64,000 bases of DNA from a virus, in IMG/VR virus record IMGVR_UViG_3300020183_000007, positions 62,001 to 126,000 of that record; one strand, 5' to 3'. The stretch's first letter is position 1. Each line of letters opens with the position of its first letter. The notes under the pieces were generated by a model. That model saw only the letters and a list, made by a program, of their open reading frames with translations, searched no databases and had not been told where the DNA came from. Of the stretch, positions 43,815 to 50,420 are shown in pieces. The translations under genes and the position numbers were made by a program.

Positions 43815-43868
43815 TTTCCCCGGGGATCGAAAGGTCCTCGGGGAAACTTTCTTTTTTGAGGATAGACC
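43815..43868 (+). terminator. Terminator plus GAGGATAGACC motif
   Basis: TTTCCCCGGGGATC-GAAA-GGTCCTCGGGGAAA followed by CTTTCTTTTTTGAGGATAGACC, the canonical form of the module. Confidence 0.8.
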
Positions 43869-43871
43869 GCA

Positions 43872-44114
43872 TCCTCAAGGTGACCGTGCTTTAGTCACAC
43901 GCCCCTCGTTAGGGGAAGGGCCGTAGGGCCAAGACATCGCACAACTACCGACCCACAACCATGTGAGTGGGACCTAATGGGGAACTGATGGGAAAACTGA
44001 GCCACATATTCGCTCAGCCAGAAGGAAACCAGAAGGTGAGAAAATCATGGGAAACGTGGAATCAGCCCTGTCCGGTACGTTAAGCCGAGACACCAAAGGA
44101 GGAGGTCCGCATGG
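43872..44114 (+). repeat. Duplicated structured leader C, copy 2
   Basis: The second copy of the 42776-43018 leader, with only a few substitutions (for example ATGAGAAAC becomes ATGGGAAAC at 44047). It precedes the paralogous gene. Confidence 0.65.
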
Positions 44115-44473
44115 ACTACATCCACACCCTCATGGACATCTGGCGGGCGATCTGCTGGTCCATCCGCTTCGGCGGAGAAGGTCAGCAGAAACTCGACAAG
44201 AAGGGGCGGGAGTTCACCTCCTATTCCTTCGTCACCGAGGGCAACAGGGGTGTCCAGCCCAAGTCCGTGGTCGTGTACACGGGCAAGAAGGGGAACATCA
44301 CCGTGATGGCTAACATCAGCGCCCTGCGCAATGATGGCCAGCGGTACCCCAGGTCTGTCAAGTTCCTTCTCAAGAACTTGAACGAGGAGAAGTTCTTCCT
44401 CGTATGCGGTAAGACCCGCATGTACGACCACTACAAAGTGGATTATCCGGAGTTCTTCAGGGACAACGCCTGA
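44111..44473 (+). CDS. Small island protein with FFRDN tail (paralogue 2)
   Basis: A 120-aa protein beginning MDYIHTLMDIWRAICWSIRF (amphipathic, possibly membrane-peripheral), with a basic beta body (KSVVVYTGKKGNITVMANIS) and end VDYPEFFRDNA. The start and leader duplicate those of the 43014 gene. Function unknown. Confidence 0.6.
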   Translation: MDYIHTLMDIWRAICWSIRFGGEGQQKLDKKGREFTSYSFVTEGNRGVQPKSVVVYTGKKGNITVMANISALRNDGQRYPRSVKFLLKNLNEEKFFLVCGKTRMYDHYKVDYPEFFRDNA

Positions 44474-44483
44474 TCCACAATTT

Positions 44484-44556
44484 CGACGGTAAGCGGTCAA
44501 CCGTCGGACAAGGAGGAGCCCCCTATCAAGGGGGTTTTCTCTTTGAGGATAGACCA
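44484..44556 (+). terminator. Double hairpin terminator plus GAGGATAGACC
   Basis: A copy of the 43351-43423 module: a CGACGGT/ACCGTCG stem, CCCCC-TATCAA-GGGGG (44519-44534), then TTTTCTCTTTGAGGATAGACC. Confidence 0.72.
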
Positions 44557-44587
44557 TTGGGGTCAGTCCAAAACAGAAAGGAAAGTC

Positions 44588-44782
44588 ATGGCAAAGAAAA
44601 TCATGAAGCTGGGCGAAAACGCCGGAGAGTGCGTGATCGATCAAAAAGATCGGTACACGGTTCTCACCTTCGATCAGAAGGAAGCAGCCGACAAGTTCGC
44701 CAAGAGCAAGGGCGTTCAGGTTCAGACGAAGATCGTCGGCGCAGCGAAGGTTCGTTCCTTCGTCGTCATCGTCAAGAGCTGA
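44588..44782 (+). CDS. Small protein, 64 aa
   Basis: The ATG at 44588 follows AAAGGAAAG. The product is alpha/beta (DRYTVLTFDQKEAADKFAKS; VVGAAK-like basic strand; FVVIVKS end), similar in layout to small ferredoxin-like adaptor proteins. No family recognised. Confidence 0.5.
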   Translation: MAKKIMKLGENAGECVIDQKDRYTVLTFDQKEAADKFAKSKGVQVQTKIVGAAKVRSFVVIVKS

Positions 44783-44797
44783 TCAGAAAAAGGGTCT

Positions 44798-44842
44798 GTT
44801 CCCGGGGAGAAATCCCTGGGAACTTCCTTTTTTGAGGATAGG
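44798..44842 (+). terminator. Terminator plus GAGGATAGGC motif
   Basis: The GTTCCCGGGGA-GAAA-TCCCTGGGAAC hairpin (44798-44823) followed by TTCCTTTTTTGAGGATAGGC. Same hairpin as 40214. Confidence 0.78.
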
Positions 44843-44881
44843 CTACTGGGGCTAGTCCAAAAAGAAAGGTAAGGTTATGTC

Positions 44882-45418
44882 ATGGATAAAATGAAGAAAT
44901 TCTTCACAATCGTCGGAACTGGGTCTCGCAGCCTGGTGGAAGACGAAGAAAAGTTCAACAAGGTGCTTGCACACCTCACTGAACTTCTTGGCAAGGCAAA
45001 AGCCAAGCATGGAGAGAACCTTCTGGTCATCTCTGGCATGGCTGAGGGTTTCGATGAAGCCCTTGCCAAGGCTGCAATGGCAAACAGCGTTCAGCTGCTG
45101 GCAGCTATCCCCAATCGGGGGTACAGCAAGTATTACTGGAAGGATCACAGTATGACTGGTTTCGACCGGTACTCCTCTTTCCAGGAGCTGGCAAGGTATG
45201 CCAATGAAACAGGTGGGGTTGTTTACACCTGTGGATGCATCAAGGATCAACCCACAAAGTGTGGACACTGGGATGGGCGGATCTACAATTTCAAGCGAAA
45301 TGAATGGATGCTTGAGCGTGCCGACATTGTCTGGGTTTACAACCCGACGAGCAAGGGGACTGCTCACGCATACGGACTGGCTCGCAAAGCTGGTATTCGC
45401 ACCCACATCATTCAGTAA
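44882..45418 (+). CDS. SLOG-fold (DUF2493-like) nucleotide-binding protein
   Basis: A 178-aa Rossmann-like protein. The N-terminus (FFTIVGTGSRSLVEDEEKF) and LLVISGMAEGFDEALAKAAM supply the GxGSR and SGMAxGFD elements of SLOG/DprA-related folds. The later RNEWMLERADIVWVYNPTS, KGTAHAYGLARKAG and IRTHII follow the DUF2493/YpsA-like end (RNxxM, GTA, GI). Such domains bind nucleotides or nucleotide-derived ligands; in prokaryotic conflict systems some are ligand sensors. It may bind a host or signalling nucleotide. Substrate unknown. Confidence 0.62.
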   Translation: MDKMKKFFTIVGTGSRSLVEDEEKFNKVLAHLTELLGKAKAKHGENLLVISGMAEGFDEALAKAAMANSVQLLAAIPNRGYSKYYWKDHSMTGFDRYSSFQELARYANETGGVVYTCGCIKDQPTKCGHWDGRIYNFKRNEWMLERADIVWVYNPTSKGTAHAYGLARKAGIRTHIIQ

Positions 45419-45435
45419 AGGAGGACAAATGGTCG

Positions 45436-45494
45436 TCCCCGGGGATCGAAAGGTCCTCGGGGAAACTTTTCGTCTTTTGAAAGAGATAGTCCCA
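45436..45494 (+). terminator. Terminator plus GAGATAGTCC motif
   Basis: The TCCCCGGGGATC-GAAA-GGTCCTCGGGGA hairpin (45436-45463) followed by a T-rich stretch and GAAAGAGATAGTCCC. Confidence 0.72.
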
Positions 45495-45552
45495 GAAATA
45501 TTAATTAATACCATAGTCCTTGAAACAAAAGTAAAGGATAGAAAGGAGAGTC

Positions 45553-45759
45553 ATGGCTTACAACTATGACAATCGCAATTGCAATAAGTGTGGTGAGTTT
45601 CACTACAAAGGTGAACTAAGGTACCACGGGTTCATACCCGGCAAGGGAGACTATTTCACCTGCAAGAAATGTGATGAAGTAAAAGCTGCCATCAAGAAGA
45701 ATGTGAAAATCAAGAAGGAACGAGAGGCCTTGAAGGCTTCTCAGCCTACATTGTTCTGA
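45553..45759 (+). CDS. Small zinc-ribbon protein
   Basis: A 68-aa protein with an AAAGGAG site. CNKCGEFH at about 10-13 and CKKCDEV at about 37-40 form a zinc ribbon, followed by a Lys-rich helix (KKNVKIKKEREALKASQ). It probably binds nucleic acid or a protein partner. Confidence 0.65.
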   Translation: MAYNYDNRNCNKCGEFHYKGELRYHGFIPGKGDYFTCKKCDEVKAAIKKNVKIKKEREALKASQPTLF

Positions 45760-45772
45760 TGCCAACGTCTGG

Positions 45773-45894
45773 TCCCGGGGGGTGTTTACTCCCCGGGATA
45801 AGGACTTTAACAAAGTGATAGATTTATAATTAAAGTTATATAGTTTTTGGACTAGAACCCTAGTCTTTAGTTTGCGGGCATGACTAGTCCGTAT
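45773..45894 (+). terminator. Terminator and adjacent hairpin
   Basis: TCCCGGGG/CCCCGGGA (45773-45798) ends the zinc-ribbon transcript. Between about 45848 and 45894, GGACTAG and CTAGTCC flank a second CTAGTC-type stem in an AT-rich stretch. No ORF. Confidence 0.6.
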
Positions 45895-45951
45895 TCTAAA
45901 CTCGAGTTAGGGACAGACACAAGGTCGTCCTTTGAGCCCTAGGAGGGTGCT

Positions 45952-46353
45952 ATGAAGACATACCAAATCAACCATGCGAGTTGGGTCGTGGGGCCCTTCG
46001 GGGAGTTCGGGACCCTGCTTGCGAACCCGGTCGGGCACCGTGAGGAACAGCAGGTGGACAAGATTGCCATCAGGGTCAACGACAAGGAGACCTACAAGAC
46101 CGCACAAAGCTGGCTGGCGGAGCTGAAGGACACGGACTTGGTGCTGACCGCTACCGCGGAGTTCAACCCGGTGCACCTCAGCAACGGTGACATCGGATTC
46201 ACCAAGGATCGCTGGGAGGACAAGAAGACCGGCGAGAACCGCGTGCAGGCTTCGCTGTACATCGGGTTCGCCACCGAGCCCAAGTGGGACATCATCAAGA
46301 AGCCGAAGGTCAACACCCTCGGCAACCTCAAGGAGCTTCGGCGCCCCGAGTGA
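45952..46353 (+). CDS. Unknown GC-rich protein
   Basis: A 133-aa protein with an AGGAGG site. It begins MKTYQINHASWVVGPFGEFG and has a beta body (DKIAIRVNDKETYKTA; SLYIGFATEPKWDII) with a basic C-terminus (NLKELRRPE). It is the most GC-rich gene of the window and is followed by a strong terminator. Not recognised. Confidence 0.55.
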   Translation: MKTYQINHASWVVGPFGEFGTLLANPVGHREEQQVDKIAIRVNDKETYKTAQSWLAELKDTDLVLTATAEFNPVHLSNGDIGFTKDRWEDKKTGENRVQASLYIGFATEPKWDIIKKPKVNTLGNLKELRRPE

Positions 46354-46355
46354 GA

Positions 46356-46407
46356 GGCACAAGAGCAGTCGGGGACCCTTCGGGGTTCCCGGCTGTCTCA
46401 GCCTCAA
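46356..46407 (+). terminator. Terminator hairpin
   Basis: GAGGC...GCCTC flank an inner CGGGGACCC-TTCG-GGGTTCCCG stem, followed by AAAAAATA. It ends the 45952 gene. Confidence 0.65.
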
Positions 46408-46441
46408 AAAATACCATGTAGTTCCTTCAGTTCTAGCAGGG

Positions 46442-46479
46442 TCGTTGAATACGCGAGGTTTCGTTGAATACGCGAGGTT
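46442..46479 (+). repeat. 19-nt tandem duplication
   Basis: TCGTTGAATACGCGAGGTT occurs twice head to tail (46442-46460 and 46461-46479) in the leader of the next small gene. It may be an operator duplication or replication slippage. Confidence 0.7.
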
Positions 46480-46528
46480 TCAGAAAGTTCTAAAAACTCA
46501 GTAGACCTACAAACGCTGGGAGGCGATC

Positions 46529-46702
46529 ATGACAAACAAGGAAATTCTGCAGGCTGCTCAAGCAATTCTAAATGAAATGCGAAAGCGTGAAGGCGGAGAG
46601 TCTCACAACATCTACGAGAAAGCAGAAGTTTTATTCATGGCAATCAGCAAAGCCTATCCCTGTGATATGGGAGAAGTGAAAGAAAAAGGAGGCTCACAAT
46701 GA
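46529..46702 (+). CDS. Small helical protein, 57 aa
   Basis: An ATG preceded by GGGAGG opens a 58-codon ORF encoding a charged helical protein (MTNKEILQAAQAILNEMRKR...). Its stop overlaps the next start by 4 bp (ATGA), so the two are coupled. No family recognised. Confidence 0.5.
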   Translation: MTNKEILQAAQAILNEMRKREGGESHNIYEKAEVLFMAISKAYPCDMGEVKEKGGSQ

Positions 46703-46842
46703 GCGACATTCAGGAAGCCCTCGAACAAAAGATCAAAGAGCTCCGCGAGATGGCACGAAATGCCAACTCCATCGCGGAGTCCCTCCGCCTCCACGCTGAG
46801 GCGTGCATCCTGGAGGAGCGACTCATCCACCTGGATGACTGA
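46699..46842 (+). CDS. Small coiled-coil protein, 47 aa
   Basis: Coupled by ATGA overlap to the previous gene, with an AAAAAGGAGG site. The product (MSDIQEALEQKIKELREMAR...) is a single heptad-like helix. It probably pairs with the upstream 57-aa protein. Confidence 0.5.
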   Translation: MSDIQEALEQKIKELREMARNANSIAESLRLHAEACILEERLIHLDD

Positions 46843-46855
46843 TCTCCCCCTTGCT

Positions 46856-46897
46856 GAGAGTTCCTCGGTATACCTTCGGGTGTATCGGGGAACTCTC
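46856..46897 (+). terminator. Strong terminator at end of GC-rich island
   Basis: GAGAGTTCC and GGAACTCTC flank an inner CGGTATAC/GTGTATCG stem with a CTTCGG loop. It marks the end of the GC-rich block; the gene after it is AT-rich. Confidence 0.8.
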
Positions 46898-46945
46898 CGC
46901 GTAAAAAAGCTCTAAAAACCCACTAGACTCATAAGGAGTACTGCA

Positions 46946-47266
46946 ATGACAACTTTCATTTGGACGTGCATAGCGTTTGCGCTTGGTTTCTTAAGCTACA
47001 TAGGATATTGCCAAGTCCGACATATTGTTTCAGCGCGACTCAACTACGGCAAGCCCGTGTTGCTTGACGGCGAAAAGATTGGTTCAGTCATTTCGCTCCG
47101 TCACGACGGTTGCAAACGATACGTATTTGTGGATTATGATTATTGCTTGAATACTGATGTGCTTTATTACACCGCAGACGATGCCACAAATGCAATCAAG
47201 TGTGCGTATATCGCAATCATAAACAAGCGAAACCGAACAGCAACAAAACTCCACCACGCCATCTGA
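46946..47266 (+). CDS. Membrane-anchored protein, unknown
   Basis: A 106-aa protein with a TAAGGAG site. An N-terminal hydrophobic helix (FIWTCIAFALGFLSYIGYC) anchors a beta-rich soluble part (KPVLLDGEKIGSVISLRH; YVFVDYDYCLNTDVLYY) and a basic tail. The leader holds CTAAAAACCCACTAGACTC, similar to a motif at 46491. Not recognised. Confidence 0.55.
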   Translation: MTTFIWTCIAFALGFLSYIGYCQVRHIVSARLNYGKPVLLDGEKIGSVISLRHDGCKRYVFVDYDYCLNTDVLYYTADDATNAIKCAYIAIINKRNRTATKLHHAI

Positions 47267-47289
47267 TTCCAAACTCCACTAGGGGAGTA

Positions 47290-47815
47290 TAAACCGATTT
47301 AAGCCTAGTGCGTTCCCCAGGTAACCCTGGGGAGGTATCTGAGTATCCACCTACATTCCAGTGTAGGCCCTCGCTCAAAGCCCCGGCGTTGAGAAAAATG
47401 GATAGAGATCTGGATAATCTCTATGGAATATTATAACATTTGACGGTCCCCAAGTGTTATAAGAACTCACTGTATCAGGCGGAAACCTGATCATATAGTG
47501 GATACAGGTATAATGTGGTATCAGTTCTGCATTATACCCACTAACGAACTGAAGGTCTCTCCGTAGATAGCTGACCAAAGCATTAGGGCATACCCCGATG
47601 TAGGATTGACGAATCCATTCTACCGTTGAAAATAATCTCAGGCAACGTATTACCTGAGTACCGGGAGTTCCCAGTCCCCGAAGGATGTCAGAGATTGTAC
47701 CAATATTGGTATAATCAACTGGGCGGTTCTAAAATTTTCCCTACCTTTGCATGGCGCCTCCCGGTGGTCCTGCTCGCTCCTATACCAGCGAGTGGGCCAC
47801 TGGCGCCATGAATTT
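47290..47815 (+). ncRNA. Candidate large structured non-coding RNA
   Basis: About 525 nt with no ORF but many strong local stems: CCCCAGG/CCTGGGG (47315-47332), CCTACA/TGTAGG (47350-47367), ATAGAGAT/ATCTCTAT (47402-47424), a 12-bp TTATAACATTTG stem (47431-47462), ATCAGG/CCTGAT (47474-47491), GGTATAATG/CATTATACC (47507-47538), CTCAGG/CCTGAG (47637-47658), palindromic TACCAATATTGGTA (47698-47711), and a final long hairpin CATGGCGCC...GGCGCCATG (47750-47810). GC content is intermediate between the island and the flanking genes. Large ornate phage RNAs (GOLLD, ROOL types) are a possible comparison; identity unknown. Confidence 0.55.
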
Positions 47816-47872
47816 CACATTCTAAAAAATACTGCAAAGTCCTCAAATCTACAGCACAAACAAAGGAGCGTA

Positions 47873-48079
47873 ATGCGCGAACAAGCAAGAGCCCGTCCCA
47901 GATGTTCAGTAGAAACCTTAAACTTGCTACAGCAAGTCGAAATCGCTATTAGATTCTGGGAATCAGAAGGCGAATTAACGCACTTGATTAAAGCAATGGC
48001 AGAAAAAGAGCAACTTCTCAAGCAAGCGCTTGAAGAATCTCGTAACTGGGCCAAAGCTAATACTGCTATAAATATCTAA
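47873..48079 (+). CDS. Small helical protein, 68 aa
   Basis: The frame opens upstream, but the ATG at 47873 has AAAGGAG at the right distance. The product begins MREQARARPRCSVETLNLLQ and is a two-helix or coiled-coil protein (LTHLIKAMAEKEQLLKQALE). Its stop overlaps the next tiny ORF (TAATG). Confidence 0.55.
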   Translation: MREQARARPRCSVETLNLLQQVEIAIRFWESEGELTHLIKAMAEKEQLLKQALEESRNWAKANTAINI

Positions 48080-48141
48080 TGTTTGAATTTCTATTTGGAT
48101 GGTTCTTTGATCTCATTGATTCCATCTTTGACGACAATTAA
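48079..48141 (+). CDS. Possible 20-aa hydrophobic miniprotein
   Basis: TAATG overlap with the previous gene opens a 21-codon frame encoding MFEFLFGWFFDLIDSIFDDN, an amphipathic, very hydrophobic peptide. Coupling supports expression; there is no other evidence. Confidence 0.35.
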   Translation: MFEFLFGWFFDLIDSIFDDN

Positions 48142-48171
48142 AGTAAAACAAAACACAGAAAGTAGACACGC

Positions 48172-48324
48172 ATGAAACTCAATATCATTAAGAACACTGG
48201 CAAGATCACTGGTAAGTTGGTATCTGCAACCAAAGCAGCACCTACAAAGACCAAGAGTGGTCTGGCTTTCGCAAAAGACCAGTTCAAGAGTGGTTTCAAC
48301 GCCGGCGTTTCGTCCGATAGTTGA
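48172..48324 (+). CDS. Small basic protein, 50 aa
   Basis: A 51-codon ORF with an AGAAAG site; the product is Lys/Thr/Ser-rich (MKLNIIKNTGKITGKLVSAT...), with no Cys or motif. It may be a DNA- or membrane-binding peptide. It is followed by a strong terminator. Confidence 0.5.
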   Translation: MKLNIIKNTGKITGKLVSATKAAPTKTKSGLAFAKDQFKSGFNAGVSSDS

Positions 48325-48331
48325 CCATACA

Positions 48332-48374
48332 GAAACCTGGAGTTGGGTCTATCACAGGCCCTTCTCCAGGTTTC
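48332..48374 (+). terminator. Terminator hairpin
   Basis: GAAACCTGGAG (48332-48342) and CTCCAGGTTTC (48364-48374) form an 11-bp stem. A further AGTAAATAAATAAAAT stretch follows. Confidence 0.75.
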
Positions 48375-48452
48375 AGTAAATAAATAAAATTCAATAGTCC
48401 CCTTAGAAAAAACTTATTAGTAGATTTAGAAAAAGGAAGTGTATTTAACGTT

Positions 48453-49472
48453 ATGAGTAACTATACAGATTTCAATATTGATTTTGATTTATTCTCTGCC
48501 GTGGCCGACACGCCAGAGATGTTCGAATCAACTGGCAAGACCAGCACGCTTCGTGCAGGTCGCGAAATCTCCTTCAAAGGCAGTATCAACGGCATTGAAG
48601 TCCCAGCATCTGCTATTCTGCACGATGCCAAACTGACTCGCCTGACCCTACTGAAGCAAACCAGCCCCAACACCAACAACGAATATTTCTTGGTGACTGG
48701 TATCATGCGCCCTGTGCGTATGGACCTGTTTGTCACGGTGGATGGCGAAAAGATGAACCTCATTGATGTTCTTCTCCTTGCCGTAAACGAAAAGTCCATG
48801 AACAAGATCACTCGTGATCAGTTCTTGGATACTGCCCGCAAGATTGGTTTGAACTTGACGGACGGTATGCCTTACTTCTTCCAGCAGTTTGGTGCAAACA
48901 TCAACGGCTGGACGAAGGCTCGTGAGGCTTTCGTTGCCGCAGGTGCCAAAGATGTCATCGGTAAAATGAACAACCGTGGTCGCATTGAGGCTGCGTATCA
49001 ACACGATGAAGGTGTTCCGGTAACTTCGTTTGAAGTTGGCAGTGTCGACCGCGAAAAGTCTCGCACCAAGCAGGGCTTTCTAAATCTGATTGACGCAACT
49101 GTCCATAACTTTGAGCGCATCATCCAACTACGCAAGGAGAGCAAGCTTCTCCGTGTGAAAGTGGACAGCTCAAGCGGTTGGAGCCAAGAGAAGCAACAGA
49201 AAGCTCGCGATCATGCTGACCTTCTCGCAGCGATGAGCCGTCAGTGGGTATCCAACTGGTCCGGTGCGCAACAGCGTATCGTTGTCCAGCCCAATGGCAA
49301 GCAGGAAACCCAGAATGTTTGGGATCCGGTGAATGCTCCGTGTGGTCGGTTCACAATGGTTGTTGACAATTCTCCCGTCGAAGTTGATCTTTGGACCAAC
49401 TCGGCTCGTGCGAATACGTCAAATACAACTGTTGGCGGTTCCGACAACGGCGACGAGCCCGACCCCTTCTAA
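48453..49472 (+). CDS. Putative SSB-like protein with acidic PF tail
   Basis: A 339-aa soluble protein. The C-terminus is disordered and acidic and ends in GSDNGDEPDPF, resembling the acid-Pro-Phe tip of single-stranded DNA-binding proteins that recruits repair and replication partners. The N-terminal half includes beta-rich stretches (GREISFKGSINGIEVPASAI; YFLVTGIMRPVRMDLFVTVD), and a long middle helical part is basic (QLRKESKLLRVKVDSSSG). It is not a standard SSB in length. A phage SSB or annealing-protein role is inferred mainly from the tail. A T-arm-bearing element follows. Confidence 0.5.
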   Translation: MSNYTDFNIDFDLFSAVADTPEMFESTGKTSTLRAGREISFKGSINGIEVPASAILHDAKLTRLTLLKQTSPNTNNEYFLVTGIMRPVRMDLFVTVDGEKMNLIDVLLLAVNEKSMNKITRDQFLDTARKIGLNLTDGMPYFFQQFGANINGWTKAREAFVAAGAKDVIGKMNNRGRIEAAYQHDEGVPVTSFEVGSVDREKSRTKQGFLNLIDATVHNFERIIQLRKESKLLRVKVDSSSGWSQEKQQKARDHADLLAAMSRQWVSNWSGAQQRIVVQPNGKQETQNVWDPVNAPCGRFTMVVDNSPVEVDLWTNSARANTSNTTVGGSDNGDEPDPF

Positions 49473-49487
49473 CCCTCAAATGAGTTT

Positions 49488-49589
49488 GCCCGTTCTCATC
49501 AAAAACGGGCGCTAGGGGATGACAGGCGTCGACACAAGGAAAAGCCAAAGTGCACCTTGTGGAACTGGGTTCGAATCCCAGCATCTCCA
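49488..49589 (+). ncRNA. tmRNA-TLD-like RNA element with 5' hairpin
   Basis: A GCCCGTT/AACGGGC hairpin (49488-49510) precedes GGGGATG (49515-49521), which pairs with CATCTCC (49582-49588) as a 7-bp acceptor stem with one G-T pair. A T-arm CTGGG-TTCGAAT-CCCAG (49565-49581) is canonical. Between them, ACAGGCGTCGAC resembles the stemless D-region of tmRNA (GGNNTCGAC), and CACAAGG/CCTTGTG (49533-49561) forms a helix where tmRNA has P2, closed by only 15 nt. There is no message-like domain. It starts 15 nt after the SSB-like gene stop. A, not CCA, follows the acceptor stem, then CT. Confidence 0.6.
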
Positions 49590-49713
49590 CTGGGGGACTG
49601 CGTGTATAACGCGTCTTAAACGACACTGTGGTGCGCCCCAAATTCACTCAAATATACACTTATTTTTAATTTCATACAAAAGAGAAAAAACACAGTCAAA
49701 AGGAACAGTCTTT

Positions 49714-49980
49714 ATGAATCAGAACAACATGATCAATTTTGTTACGCTTACGGGCCTTGACGACGAAAGAACTGAAGTTAACCCAGCCAGCATCGTAATG
49801 ATGCAAAGAAGCACCTACGCCCAGTTGCCATGCACTAATGTGTGGCTAATGTTGGGCATCCCATATAAAGTAGTGTGTCGCGAGACACCAGAAGAAATTG
49901 TTCAATTGCAGATGGATGCAATTGGTAAACTCGTGAAAAAGTGCATCAATGTCTTTGAAGAATTAGAAAAGGAGATGTGA
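49714..49980 (+). CDS. FlbD-like small protein (copy 1)
   Basis: The ATG at 49714 follows AAAAGGAACAG. The 88-aa product has NMINFVTLTGLDDERTEVNP, ASIVMM, then a strand pair and CRETPEEIVQLQMDAI, the fold and landmarks (T-L, NP-I, ETPEEI) of the FlbD-like family known from flagellar operons and found in phages. A paralogue is at 52185-52463. Function in phages unknown. Confidence 0.65.
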   Translation: MNQNNMINFVTLTGLDDERTEVNPASIVMMQRSTYAQLPCTNVWLMLGIPYKVVCRETPEEIVQLQMDAIGKLVKKCINVFEELEKEM

Positions 49981-50147
49981 TGGAATTTCATATTTGCGAA
50001 GCAGTAACATGCCGGCACAAATGCGAAAAAGAAGGGTGTGACAATCACATCCTGTATCACGACGAACCGTACTGTTTCACACACAGTCCGGATTCAGGCT
50101 CATCATTCAAAAACTATGACTCTAGAAAGGGAGGATGGCAATGGTAA
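49980..50147 (+). CDS. Small Cys/His protein, 55 aa
   Basis: A TGATG overlap with the FlbD-like gene opens a 56-codon frame. The product has CEAVTCRHKCEKEGCDNH and later CFTH, a likely zinc-binding knuckle, ending GGWQW. The GAAAGGGAGG of the next gene lies within its 3' end. Too short for routine annotation. Confidence 0.55.
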   Translation: MEFHICEAVTCRHKCEKEGCDNHILYHDEPYCFTHSPDSGSSFKNYDSRKGGWQW

Positions 50148-50365
50148 CTGGAATCAAAATGACAACCATCATTACACCCAGGTGCTTCAAGTGCGGTCAA
50201 GAAGGCGAATTACAAATTCCTTCGGAAATCTGGTTCGCCGGCAAGAGAAAACGGGAACAAGGCGCTCTCATACAGGACGCCTGGCCCAGTCTCAATGCCG
50301 AGCAACGCGAGCAGATCATGACAGGTATTCACCCCCAATGTTGGCAACAGATATTCCCAAAATAA
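50141..50365 (+). CDS. Conserved phage protein with CxxC
   Basis: The ATG at 50141 has GGGAGG 6 nt upstream and is preferred to 50135. The 74-aa product has CFKCGQEG, RKREQGALIQDAWPSLNAEQ and REQIMTGIHPQCWQQIF, a pattern seen in many small phage proteins in which two Cys of an N-terminal pair and a later Cys can bind zinc. Function unknown. Confidence 0.65.
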   Translation: MVTGIKMTTIITPRCFKCGQEGELQIPSEIWFAGKRKREQGALIQDAWPSLNAEQREQIMTGIHPQCWQQIFPK

Positions 50366-50376
50366 CATACCTACGC

Positions 50377-50420
50377 GAGAGGAGTATATGGATACCTTAT
50401 GGTGTCTGTATACTCCTCTC
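50377..50420 (+). terminator. Terminator hairpin
   Basis: GAGAGGAGTATA (50377-50388) and TATACTCCTCTC (50409-50420) form a 12-bp stem with a 20-nt loop, followed by AT-rich DNA. Confidence 0.75.

Noticed and set aside
46529-46842. Toxin-antitoxin pair
   Set aside because: Two coupled small helical proteins without any recognisable toxin fold; the evidence is too thin.
49515-49589. Ordinary tRNA
   Set aside because: No D-stem can be drawn with normal loop size, and the anticodon-arm position has a 7-bp stem with a 15-nt loop.
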